Shown: one piece after another, positions 24,293-31,204 of the stretch | Position numbering within the stretch: the first letter of the stretch is position 1 | How the letters are laid out: the number at the start of each line of letters is the position of its first letter | Source of the DNA: Klenkia sp. PcliD-1-E | Lineage (GTDB): Bacteria > Actinomycetota > Actinomycetes > Mycobacteriales > Geodermatophilaceae | Direction of reading: 5' to 3' | Length of the DNA: 33,029 bases | Assembly: GCF_024124375.1 (NCBI RefSeq) | Contig: NZ_JAMXRZ010000040.1 | Location: forward strand, 1 to 33,029 | Program-made: the position numbers and the translations under genes | The notes under the pieces: generated by a model | Seen by the model: the letters and a program-made list of their open reading frames with translations, nothing else | The model's database searches: none | Told to the model about the DNA's origin: nothing

Positions 24293-25153
24293 ATGACCAG
24301 CACCGTGCAGCAGACCTTCGCCGACGAGTGGGCCGCCTGGCACCAGGACCGCGAGCAGCGGCTGACCGACCCGCACGGCTTCCTCGCCGTCACCTCGCTC
24401 ACCTGGCTCGGCGAGCGGCCCGTGACGGCCCCCGGCGCGCCCGGCCGCTGGTCGGCCGACGACCGCGGCGTCGTGGTGGTCCTCGCCGAGGGCGAGGAGC
24501 TGCTCGTCGACGGCACCGCCGTGCACGGTGAGCACGTCGTCGGCGAGCTGGGTCTGCGGGAGAGCCGGCTGCTGCTGGCCGGCGAGGTGGCCGTGGAGGT
24601 CGCCGAGCGCGGTGGCCGGTACGTCGTCCGGGTGCGCGACCCGCGTTCGCCGCTGCTGGCCGCCCACCCCGGCACCCCGACGTTCCCGGCCGACCCGCGC
24701 TGGGCGGTGACCGGCCGGTTCGTGCCCTTCGACGCGCCGCGCCCGACCACCGTGCCGGGCGTCCTGGAGGGCGTCGAGCACGTCTACGACGCCCCCGGCA
24801 CCGTCGAGTTCACCCTCGACGGCACCGACCACGCGCTGCGCGCCTTCCCGGGCCACGGCGACGGCGCGCTGACCGTGCTGTTCTCCGACGCCACGTCGGG
24901 GGACACCACGTACCCGTTCCGGTCGCTGCACCTGGTGCCCGACGCCGACGGGACCGTCGAGGTCGACCTGAACCGGGCGGTCAACCTGCCCTGCGCCTAC
25001 ACCGACCTGGCCACCTGCCCGACCCCGCCTGCGGAGAACCGGCTGCCGATCGCCGTCGAGGCGGGGGAGCGGACGCCGACCGTGCGCGGCACCGCCCGCC
25101 CCACCGACTACGGCGCAGTGCTGGCCGGTCAGTCCGAGCCCTCGACCTGGTAG
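24293..25153 (+). CDS. DUF1684 family protein
   Basis: 286 residues from ATG 24293. DUF1684 signatures: an N-terminal WHQDREQRLTDPHGFLAVTSLTWL (about 15-38), a central RFVPFDAPRPTTVPGVLEGVEHVYDAPGTVEFTLDG, and a C-terminal LFSDATSGDTTYPFRSLHL...VDLNRAVNLPCAYTDLATCPTPPAENRLPIAVEAGE. The family is widespread in Actinobacteria and Bacteroidetes, has a mostly beta fold and no experimentally assigned reaction. The conserved NLPCAY...TCPTPPAENRLP block with two Cys resembles an active or binding site but this is speculative. The last 25 nt overlap the convergent SDR gene. Confidence 0.85.
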   Translation: MTSTVQQTFADEWAAWHQDREQRLTDPHGFLAVTSLTWLGERPVTAPGAPGRWSADDRGVVVVLAEGEELLVDGTAVHGEHVVGELGLRESRLLLAGEVAVEVAERGGRYVVRVRDPRSPLLAAHPGTPTFPADPRWAVTGRFVPFDAPRPTTVPGVLEGVEHVYDAPGTVEFTLDGTDHALRAFPGHGDGALTVLFSDATSGDTTYPFRSLHLVPDADGTVEVDLNRAVNLPCAYTDLATCPTPPAENRLPIAVEAGERTPTVRGTARPTDYGAVLAGQSEPSTW

Positions 25154-25800
25154 CGGAAGTCGCTGCGGCCGGTGTGCAGGTCCCACAGGTGCCCGGCCAT
25201 GACGTCGGGGCCCTTCACCGGGTCGCCGTCGACCATGGCGCCGGGGATGACCAGCTGGGCCACGTGGATGCCCTCGCCGGCCAGCACCTCGTGCAGCATC
25301 TGCGCGTAGGCGGTGAGCCCGGCGAAGGCCACGCTGGTCCCGGCGACCCCGGCGTTCGGCACGACGGCCGACCCGCCGTTGACGAACAGGATCGAGGGCC
25401 TCGCGCCCTCGGGCAGGTACCGCATCCCCGGCAGCACCTGCCGGACGGCGGCCACCGGCCCGTAGACCGAGAACTGCACCGGCCCGACCAGGTCCGCGGC
25501 GGTCGTCTCCAGCACCGGGCGCAGGAACGTCTTGTCCGGCAGCGGGCTGTACTGCAGCACCTCGACCGGCCCCATGGCCTGCCCGACGGTGTCGAGGGTG
25601 TGGGTGATCGAGTCGGGGTCGCGGACGTCGGCGACGAACCCGCCGGCGGTGATGCCCTCGCCCGACAGGTCCTGCGCCAGGTCGGTGACCCGTTGCTGGT
25701 TGCGGGCGATCAGCGCGATGTCGTAGCCCTCCTTCCCGAACCGGCGGGCGGTCTCCGCGCCCAGCCCGCGTCCTGCTCCGATGATGGCCATGACCGGCAT
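25129..25800 (-). CDS. Atypical SDR lacking the catalytic Tyr/Lys
   Basis: 223 residues from ATG 25798-25800, preceded by AGGAAGAGG. It has a Rossmann fold with GAGRGLG (8-14) for NAD(P) binding, ALIARN after strand 2, and DVRDPDS after strand 3. FVNGGSAVV has the Ser at 144, but where classical SDRs have YxxxK (around 157-161) the sequence is VAFAG, so both catalytic residues are missing. It may bind a dinucleotide as a sensor (compare NmrA) or use different chemistry. Similar short proteins are usually annotated only as SDR family. It is divergent from the epimerase gene and overlaps the convergent DUF1684 gene at the 3' end. Confidence 0.8.
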   Translation of the reverse strand: MPVMAIIGAGRGLGAETARRFGKEGYDIALIARNQQRVTDLAQDLSGEGITAGGFVADVRDPDSITHTLDTVGQAMGPVEVLQYSPLPDKTFLRPVLETTAADLVGPVQFSVYGPVAAVRQVLPGMRYLPEGARPSILFVNGGSAVVPNAGVAGTSVAFAGLTAYAQMLHEVLAGEGIHVAQLVIPGAMVDGDPVKGPDVMAGHLWDLHTGRSDFRYQVEGSD

Positions 25801-25818
25801 GCCGGACCTCTTCCTGGT

Positions 25819-25840
25819 GGGGTGCACGTCGCAGCACCCC
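25819..25840. promoter_or_regulatory. Inverted repeat in the SDR/epimerase divergent region
   Basis: GGGGTGC (25819-25825), 8 nt, GCACCCC (25834-25840), a perfect 7-bp dyad just upstream of the SDR Shine-Dalgarno. It could be an operator or a 5'-UTR hairpin affecting SDR translation. The remaining 80 nt to the epimerase start show nothing distinctive. Confidence 0.35.
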
Positions 25841-25922
25841 CTACCCGGTCGGTCACGCGCAACGCATCGGCTGTCGGCGAACCGGCTGGACGCCGCACCC
25901 GGGCCGCCCCGAGGGTGGGGGC

Positions 25923-26891
25923 ATGCGACTGCTGGTGCTCGGCGGCACCCACTTCCTCGGCCGGCACGTGGTGGACGCCGCCAGCGCGGCCGGCCACGAC
26001 GTCGCCGTCCTGACCCGGGGTGTCTCCGGCGACCCGCCGGACGGCGTCCGCGCCTTCCGGGCCGACCGGGACGACCCGCTGCCGGACGACGTCCGGGCGT
26101 GGGCGCCGGAGCTGGTGGTGGACACCTCCTGCCAGACCCGGGCCGCCGCCGAGCACGCCGCGGTGCTCGACCCCCGCGGCTACGCCTTCGTGTCGAGCCT
26201 CAACGCCTACCGGCAGTGGCCGCCGGGGCCGGTGCGCGGGGAGCACGAGCCCACCTGGGACACCGACGACGACGAGTACGGCCCGGTGAAGGCGCACGCC
26301 GAGCGGGTGCTGGGTGCGGCACACGGCGACCGGTTCCTCACCGCCCGGGCCGGCCTGGTCGCCGGCCCGCACGACCGGCTGCACCGGTTGGGCTGGTGGC
26401 TGGGACGCATCGCCGCGGGCGGGCCGGTCGTCGTCCCGGACGCGCTGGACCAGCCGATCGCCCTGGTCGACGTCCGCGACCTGGCCGGCTGGCTGGTCGG
26501 GGTGTGCGGGAAGGCGTCGGGTCCGGTGAACGCCACCGGCCCGGCCGGGATGACCACGCTCGGCGGGCTGCTGGACACCTGCCGGGAGGTCACCGGCGGC
26601 GACGCCGAGTGGGTCGTCGTACCCGAGGCCGAGCTTCTGGCCGCGGGGGTGCAGCCGTGGCAGCACCTGCCGTTCTGGCTGCCCGCCGACGTCGCGCGCA
26701 CCGCCTGGGACGTCGACACCACCCGGGCGCGGGAGCTCGGCCTGCCCAGCAGGCCCGTGCGCGAGACGGTGGCCGACACCTGGGCCCGGCAGCGGCACGC
26801 CGACCTGCCGGTGCCCCCGCCCGGCCGCGACCTGCCCGGCCTGCCACCCGAGCTCGAGTCCCGCCTGGTCGCCGACCACCGCCCTGGTTGA
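25923..26891 (+). CDS. NAD-dependent epimerase/dehydratase (extended SDR)
   Basis: 322 residues from ATG 25923. The Rossmann motif is LGGTHFLGRHVV (6-17). The catalytic triad positions are plausible: Ser91/Ser92 in FVSSLNAY and Tyr119/Lys123 in EYGPVKAHAE. The AGLVAGPHDRLHRLGWWLGRI and IALVDVRDLAGWLV segments are typical of the actinobacterial NAD-dependent epimerase group related to isoflavone reductase/CSP41-like proteins. The substrate is unknown; no sugar nucleotide genes are nearby. A G-rich GAGGGTGGGGG precedes the ATG. A GC palindrome (26923-26934) in the gap to the convergent TSUP gene may serve as terminator. Confidence 0.85.
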   Translation: MRLLVLGGTHFLGRHVVDAASAAGHDVAVLTRGVSGDPPDGVRAFRADRDDPLPDDVRAWAPELVVDTSCQTRAAAEHAAVLDPRGYAFVSSLNAYRQWPPGPVRGEHEPTWDTDDDEYGPVKAHAERVLGAAHGDRFLTARAGLVAGPHDRLHRLGWWLGRIAAGGPVVVPDALDQPIALVDVRDLAGWLVGVCGKASGPVNATGPAGMTTLGGLLDTCREVTGGDAEWVVVPEAELLAAGVQPWQHLPFWLPADVARTAWDVDTTRARELGLPSRPVRETVADTWARQRHADLPVPPPGRDLPGLPPELESRLVADHRPG

Positions 26892-26955
26892 CCGCCCTGG
26901 CCCACGCCGTGACGGGGGGCAGGGGGCGCGCCCCGGTGGGTGGAGCCGCTGCGCG

Positions 26956-27885
26956 TCAGTCGCGGCGCACCAGCTCCGCGCGGCGCTCGGCCTCCAGGCG
27001 CCGTGCGGCCTCGACCGACTCGGCCTCGGTGTCGGCGCGGTATTGCTTCCACGACCAGGCGACGGCGCCGGCCCAGCCGAGCACGACCACCGCGTACACC
27101 GGCCAGCGGACCGCGTCGGCGACCTCGAAGACGGCGAACAGCGACCGGGTGTTGGTGAACACGATGATCCCGCCGACGGCGGAGCCCAGCAGCCGCGGCG
27201 GCACGTGCCGGACCAGCCAGGCGGCGATCGGCGCCGCGACCAGGCCACCGGCGAGCAGACCGAGCACCCACACCGGGTCGATGCCCTGCGAGCCCAGGGC
27301 CAGCAGGAACGCGACCGAGGCCGAGGCGGAGACCAGGAACTCCGCGGTGTCGATCGAGCCGATCACCCGGCGTGGCTCCATCCGGCCGCTGGCCAGGATC
27401 GCGGGGGTGCCGACCGGGCCCCACCCGCCGCCGCCGGTGGCGTCGACGAACCCGGCGAACAGGCCGAGCGGGACGAGGAAGCGGCGGCGCATCGGCTTGC
27501 CCAGGTTCTGCCGGTTCAGCCCGCGCACGGTGAAGCGGACCAGCACGTAGAGGCCCAGCGCCAGCAGGACGGTGTTCATCAGCGGGGCGGCGACCGAGGT
27601 GTCCAGCGAGGACAGGAACGTGGCGCCGGCCGCGGCGCCGGCCGCCCCCGGCACGCCGACCTTCAGCACGACCCGCCAGTCGACGTTGCCGAAGCGCCAG
27701 TGCGCGACGCCGGAGGCGAGGTTGGTGCCGATCTCGGCGAGGTGGGCGGTGGCCGAGGCGGCGGCCGGGCCGGCGCCGACGGCCAGCAGCAGCGTCGTCG
27801 AGGTGACGCCGTAGCCCATGCCGAGGCTGCCGTCGACGAGCTGGGCGCCGAGGCCCACCAGGGCGAACAGGACGAGGGTGCGCAC
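26956..27885 (-). CDS. Sulfite exporter TauE/SafE family (TSUP) membrane protein
   Basis: 309 residues from GTG 27883-27885, with GGAG (27893-27896) seven bases upstream. About eight TM segments. The N-terminal VGLGAQLVDGSLGMGYGVTSTTLLLAVG and the SATAHLAEIGTNLASGVAHWRFGNVD stretch, repeated in the second half (LFAGFVDATGGGGWGPVGTPAILASG), are the TauE/SafE pattern. The family exports sulfite, sulfoacetate and related anions or imports sulfur compounds. The upstream cysteine-containing leader peptide supports a sulfur role and control by sulfur status. The C-terminus after the last TM is a charged coiled region (SWKQYRADTEAESVEAARRLEAERRAEL). It could also transport other organic anions. Confidence 0.9.
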   Translation of the reverse strand: MRTLVLFALVGLGAQLVDGSLGMGYGVTSTTLLLAVGAGPAAASATAHLAEIGTNLASGVAHWRFGNVDWRVVLKVGVPGAAGAAAGATFLSSLDTSVAAPLMNTVLLALGLYVLVRFTVRGLNRQNLGKPMRRRFLVPLGLFAGFVDATGGGGWGPVGTPAILASGRMEPRRVIGSIDTAEFLVSASASVAFLLALGSQGIDPVWVLGLLAGGLVAAPIAAWLVRHVPPRLLGSAVGGIIVFTNTRSLFAVFEVADAVRWPVYAVVVLGWAGAVAWSWKQYRADTEAESVEAARRLEAERRAELVRRD

Positions 27886-27986
27886 GATGGATCTCCAGGC
27901 AGGAGTGAAGCGGTCGGGGAGGCCCCCGGCCGCGCACCCGCGCCGGGGTCAGGGCGGTGCCGTGGAGGACGGGGCCCTGGAGGACG
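27886..27986 (-). promoter_or_regulatory. Leader RNA between leader peptide and TSUP gene
   Basis: A 101-nt untranslated spacer. CTCCAGG, formed from 27976-27982 on the minus strand four bases after the leader peptide stop, is complementary to CCTGGAG (27893-27899), which contains the TSUP Shine-Dalgarno. A CCCCGGC/GCCGGGG hairpin can form between them. This arrangement could hide the ribosome-binding site depending on leader translation. It is a reading of complementarity only; no folding was computed. Confidence 0.4.
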
Positions 27987-28082
27987 TCAGCGGGCCGGAC
28001 AGGCCGCGGTCGTGACGCGCGCGAGGTCGACGTGGATCCGGCCCACCAGGTAGTTACCCGGGAGCGGGCGGGACGTCGGCAC
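27987..28082 (-). CDS. Cysteine-containing leader peptide upstream of TSUP gene
   Basis: A 31-codon ORF, GTG 28080-28082 to TGA 27987-27989. Its second half contains GRIHVDLARVTTAACPAR, matching the actinobacterial leader-peptide pattern R-x-HVDL-x-RV-x-TA-x-C found before sulfate, thiosulfate and cysteine-related genes, where translation of the Cys codon is thought to sense cysteine supply. The single Cys is four codons before the stop. A -10-like TAGACA (28091-28096) ends 8 nt before the GTG, so the mRNA would begin at or next to the start codon (leaderless). An internal GTG at 28044-28046 would give 19 residues. The TSUP transporter starts 101 nt downstream. The family match is from memory of its consensus. 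Confidence 0.75.
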   Translation of the reverse strand: MPTSRPLPGNYLVGRIHVDLARVTTAACPAR

Positions 28083-28090
28083 GGATACAA

Positions 28091-28111
28091 TGTCTACCAG
28101 TCCGATGGACT
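28091..28111 (-). promoter_or_regulatory. Promoter with operator-like palindrome for the leader/TSUP unit
   Basis: A -10-like TAGACA (28091-28096) and, just upstream in the -35/-10 spacer, a perfect dyad AGTCC-GAT-GGACT (28099-28111). The dyad overlaps the stop codon of the MFS gene (28110-28112). A regulator bound there would block RNA polymerase. No standard -35 is visible, so an activator is also possible. The regulator is unknown. Confidence 0.45.
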
Positions 28112-29510
28112 AAGTAGTGAGTGGCTGTCCCATCTGCTGGGACGGCCGCAGCGTGACCAGCGACACCAGGCCCCCGGCGACCAGCAGGACGGCGCACAGC
28201 CGCATGGCCAGCGCGTAGCCGTCGGTGAACGCGTCGGGCCGGGCGTAGTCGTCGCCGGACAGGCCGACCGCCAGCGGCAGCGCGGCGACGGCGAGCAGCT
28301 GCGCGGCCCGGGCGACGGCGTTGTTCACCCCGCTGGCCACCCCGGCGAGCCGGTCGGGGGCGGCGTCGAGGACGGTGGCCGTCAGCGGCGCGACGGTCAG
28401 CGCCATGCCGAGGCCGAACAGCACCGACCCGGGCAGCACCGCGGTGGCCCAGCGGGACCCGGCGTCGACGAAGGACAGGTAGGCCACCCCGGAGGCGGCC
28501 ACCAGCGGGCCGACCGTCATGGGCAGCCGCGGCCCGGTGCGGGCCGCCAGCGCGCCGGCCCGGGGCGAGAGCAGCGAGATGAGCAGGATGGAGGGCACCA
28601 CGGCGGCACCGGCGGCCAGCGCGTCGTAGCGCAGCACGGTCTGCAGCTGCAGCACCAGGAAGAACGACATCCCGCCCAGCGCCCCGTAGACGGCCAGCGT
28701 GGTCAGGTTGGCCCCGCTGAACCGGCGGTCGGCGAAGACGCCCAGCGGCAGCATCGGGTCCGCCGCCGTCCGCTCGCGGACCAGGAACCCGGCGGCCGCG
28801 GCCACCCCCACCGCCAGGGCCACCCAGGTGCCCGGCCCGCGGCCGGCGTCGATGAGCGCGTAGGTCGTGCCGCCCAGCGCCAGGGCGGCCAGCGCCGACC
28901 CGGCGACGTCGAACCGGCCGCGGTGGCCCTCGTCGCGGCTCTCGGGCACGTGCCGCAGCGAGACCGCGACGACGGCGACCGCCAACGGCACGTTGATCAG
29001 GAACACCCATCGCCAGCTCACAGAGTCGACCAGGAAGCCGGCGAGGAACGGCCCACCCAGCCCGGCGATCCCGCCCAGCCCCGACCACAGCCCGATCGCC
29101 CGGCCGCGGTCGGCGTGGGCGAAGGAGGCCTGGATGATCGACAGCGACCCGGGCACCAGCAGCGCCCCGCCGATGCCCTGCAGCACGCGGGCGGCGACCA
29201 GCAGACCGGTCGAGGGTGCCAGCCCGCACAGCAGCGACGTGGCGGCGAACCACACGACGCCGACCAGGAACACCCGGCGCCGGCCGAACCGGTCGCCCAG
29301 CGCCCCGCCGAGCAGGATCAGCGCGGCCAGCGCCAGGGTGTAGCCGGTGACGGTCCACTGCAGACCCGACAGCGAGGAGTCCAGCTCCCGGCCGATGGTG
29401 GGCAGCGCGACGTTGACGGCGGTGGAGTCCAGGAACGCCATCGCCGAGGCCAGCACCGTCGCCAGCAGCGTCCAGCGGGCCGGCGTCGTCCCCAACCGGA
29501 GCTCGGGCAC
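28110..29510 (-). CDS. DHA2-family (EmrB/QacA) MFS drug exporter
   Basis: 466 residues from GTG 29508-29510, with CAGGAG seven bases upstream. About 14 hydrophobic segments. N-terminal AFLDSTAVNVALPTIGRELDSSLSGLQWTVTGYTLALAALILLGGALGDRFGRRRVFL is the DHA2 signature, including motif D1 (LDSTAVNVALP) and motif A (GALGDRFGRRR); ARVLQGIGGALLVPGSLSII is motif B/C. The family is an H+ antiporter exporting drugs, dyes or metabolites. It follows the phosphate transporter gene by 10 nt, so it is probably in the DUF47-pit transcript, an unusual companion. No TetR gene adjoins it, although DHA2 pumps often have one. The last codons contain a hairpin (28123-28147). Confidence 0.9.
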   Translation of the reverse strand: MPELRLGTTPARWTLLATVLASAMAFLDSTAVNVALPTIGRELDSSLSGLQWTVTGYTLALAALILLGGALGDRFGRRRVFLVGVVWFAATSLLCGLAPSTGLLVAARVLQGIGGALLVPGSLSIIQASFAHADRGRAIGLWSGLGGIAGLGGPFLAGFLVDSVSWRWVFLINVPLAVAVVAVSLRHVPESRDEGHRGRFDVAGSALAALALGGTTYALIDAGRGPGTWVALAVGVAAAAGFLVRERTAADPMLPLGVFADRRFSGANLTTLAVYGALGGMSFFLVLQLQTVLRYDALAAGAAVVPSILLISLLSPRAGALAARTGPRLPMTVGPLVAASGVAYLSFVDAGSRWATAVLPGSVLFGLGMALTVAPLTATVLDAAPDRLAGVASGVNNAVARAAQLLAVAALPLAVGLSGDDYARPDAFTDGYALAMRLCAVLLVAGGLVSLVTLRPSQQMGQPLTT

Positions 29511-29520
29511 GTGTCTCCTG

Positions 29521-30522
29521 TCAGCCGACGATCGCGTGCACCACGTAGTAGACGCCCGCGGCCACGGCGCCCGCGGCCGGGAGGGTCAACACCCAGGCCA
29601 CGACGATGTTCCCGGCCACGCCCCAGCGCACCGCCGACAGCCGGCGGGTGGCGCCGACGCCCATGATCGAGGTGGTGGTGATGTGCGTGGTGGACACCGG
29701 GACGGCGAACACGGTGGCGGTGGTGACCATGACCGCGGAGGCCACGGTCTGCGCGGAGAACCCGCCGGCCGGGGTGAGCTGGATGATCCGGCGGCCCAGC
29801 GTGCGCATGATCCGGAACCCGCCGGCGTAGGTGCCGGCGCTGATCGCCAGCGCGGCGGCGAGGATGACCCAGAACGGGACCTCGAAGGTGTCGATCTGCC
29901 CGGCGGTCACCAGGGCGAGGGTGATGATGCCCATCGTCTTCTGCGCGTCCTGCAGGCCGTGGCCCAGCGCCATGGTCGCGGAGCTGACGATCTGGGCGTA
30001 CCGGAACCCGCGGTTGGCCCGGGTGACGTTGGCGCCCCGGAAGGACCACAGGATGGCCAGCATGAACAGGTAGCCCAGCCCGAACCCGACCAGCGGCGAG
30101 AGCACCATCGGGACGACGACCTTCTCCACGATGCCCATCCACTGCACGGAGTGGACGGCGGCCAGCGCGGCGCCGACCAGCCCGCCGATGAGGGCGTGCG
30201 AGGAGGAGCTGGGCAGCCCGAAGTACCAGGTGATCAGGTTCCAGGTGATCGCGCCGACCAGGGCGGCGAACACGATCTGCAGCCCGCCGCCCCCCTCGGG
30301 GGTGTCGATGATCCCCGCCCCCACGGTCTTGGCGACCTCGGTGGAGATCAGCGCGCCGACCAGGTTCATCACCGCGGCCAGCGCGAGGGCGACCTTCGGT
30401 GTCAGCGCCTTGGTGGAGACCGCGACGGCGATCGAGTTGGCGGCGTCGTGGAACCCGTTGGTGTAGTCGAAGGCCAGCGCGACGACGACGATGACGACCA
30501 TCGCCAGGAAGAGCCCGTCCAC
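29521..30522 (-). CDS. pit: PiT family inorganic phosphate transporter
   Basis: 333 residues from GTG 30520-30522. PiT duplicated signatures are clear: FDYTNGFHDAANSIA (19-33) near the N-terminus and its counterpart GHGLQDAQKTMGI in the middle. GLPSSSSHALIGGLVGA and the matching PVSTTHITTTSIMGVG lie in the two halves. About 10 TM segments. It imports phosphate, usually as a metal-phosphate complex, with H+. It starts 7 nt after the DUF47 gene, the standard pit-accessory pair. The Shine-Dalgarno is weak, so translation may be coupled to the upstream gene. The MFS exporter follows by 10 nt. Confidence 0.94.
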   Translation of the reverse strand: MDGLFLAMVVIVVVALAFDYTNGFHDAANSIAVAVSTKALTPKVALALAAVMNLVGALISTEVAKTVGAGIIDTPEGGGGLQIVFAALVGAITWNLITWYFGLPSSSSHALIGGLVGAALAAVHSVQWMGIVEKVVVPMVLSPLVGFGLGYLFMLAILWSFRGANVTRANRGFRYAQIVSSATMALGHGLQDAQKTMGIITLALVTAGQIDTFEVPFWVILAAALAISAGTYAGGFRIMRTLGRRIIQLTPAGGFSAQTVASAVMVTTATVFAVPVSTTHITTTSIMGVGATRRLSAVRWGVAGNIVVAWVLTLPAAGAVAAGVYYVVHAIVG

Positions 30523-30529
30523 GATGGGG

Positions 30530-31147
30530 TCAGGACTCCTTGACCGCGATGGTCTCGACGACGTTGGCCACGTGCTCGAAGGCGTCGGCGGCCTCCTCGA
30601 GCTGGTCGGCCACCTCCTTGAGCTTGAGGATCTCCAGGGCGTCGAACTCCCCGGAGTACAGCCGGGAGAGCAGCCGGCGGTAGAGCTTGTCCGCCTCGTT
30701 CTCCAGGCTGTTCACCTCGATCCAGTAGTCCGACAGCCCCTTCATCGCCTTCAGCCGCGGCATCGCGTCCGCGGTGACCTGCGCGCAGCGCTGCAGGAGG
30801 GCGACCTGCTGGCCCATCTCGGCGGGCAGCGTGCCCAGCCCGGTGAGGACGACGAGGTCGGCGGCGGCCTCGATGGCGTCCATGACGTCGTCCAGGTCGC
30901 TGGCCAGGGCGTAGATGTCCTCCCGGTCGAACGGGGTGACGAAGCTGGAGTTCAGCTGTCGGAAGACCGCGTGCGTGGCGTTGTCGCCCTTGTGCTCCAG
31001 GTCGCGCAGGGTGCGGGCGAGCTCGTCGCGCCGGAGGTGGTCGTGCAGGAAGTCGCCGAGGACCCCCGTCGCCTCGACGAGGTTGACCGCCGAGGCGGTG
31101 AACATGTCGTAGAAGCTCGAGTCCTTGGGCGTCAGGCTGAAGGGCAC
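30530..31147 (-). CDS. DUF47 (PhoU-like) Pit accessory protein
   Basis: 205 residues from GTG 31145-31147, all alpha-helical. DUF47/PhoU_div features: LTPKDSSFYDMF at the start, LRDLEHKGDNATHAVFRQLNSSFVTPFDREDIYALASDLDDVMDAIEAAAD (the E-x3-D and D-x3-D metal-binding helices), and SLENEADKLYRRLL with KEVADQLEEAADAFEHVANVVE in the second helical repeat. Such proteins regulate Pit activity from the cytoplasmic side, probably through bound metal. There is no Shine-Dalgarno; a -10-like TAGGCT (31154-31159) ends 6 nt before the GTG, so the operon mRNA is probably leaderless. A PHO-box-like repeat lies just upstream. Confidence 0.93.
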   Translation of the reverse strand: MPFSLTPKDSSFYDMFTASAVNLVEATGVLGDFLHDHLRRDELARTLRDLEHKGDNATHAVFRQLNSSFVTPFDREDIYALASDLDDVMDAIEAAADLVVLTGLGTLPAEMGQQVALLQRCAQVTADAMPRLKAMKGLSDYWIEVNSLENEADKLYRRLLSRLYSGEFDALEILKLKEVADQLEEAADAFEHVANVVETIAVKES

Positions 31148-31171
31148 GCGGGGAGCCTAGAGCCCCCTTGC

Positions 31172-31204
31172 GTACACCAACCGTTCACCTGCAGGTCATC
31201 TCGC
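31172..31204 (+). promoter_or_regulatory. PHO box-like array of three 11-bp direct repeats
   Basis: Three adjacent 11-nt units start at 31172 (GTACACCAACC), 31183 (GTTCACCTGCA) and 31194 (GGTCATCTCGC). They follow the actinobacterial PhoP direct-repeat pattern G(G/T)TCAYYYR(G/C)G with exact 11-nt periodicity; units 2 and 3 fit best. The array lies just upstream of the DUF47-pit promoter, with units on the opposite strand to the gene, and its last unit overlaps the sigma factor stop codon. Phosphate control of a pit operon is biologically consistent. Confidence 0.55.

Noticed and set aside
26884-26893. GGTTGACC-like sequence at the epimerase stop
   Set aside because: It resembles half of the TetR operator but lacks the other half-site and is not at a promoter.
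28086-28091. TACAAT, a good -10 match on the plus strand
   Set aside because: No -35 at proper spacing and no plus-strand gene downstream; it is more likely incidental to the minus-strand leader start region.
28091-28111. McbR-type TAGAC-N6-GTCTA site at the TSUP leader promoter
   Set aside because: Only the TAGAC half is present; the dyad actually seen is AGTCC-N3-GGACT.
28123-28147. 10-bp hairpin inside the last codons of the MFS gene
   Set aside because: It lies in coding sequence; it may affect transcript ends but there is no independent evidence, so it is not listed as a terminator.
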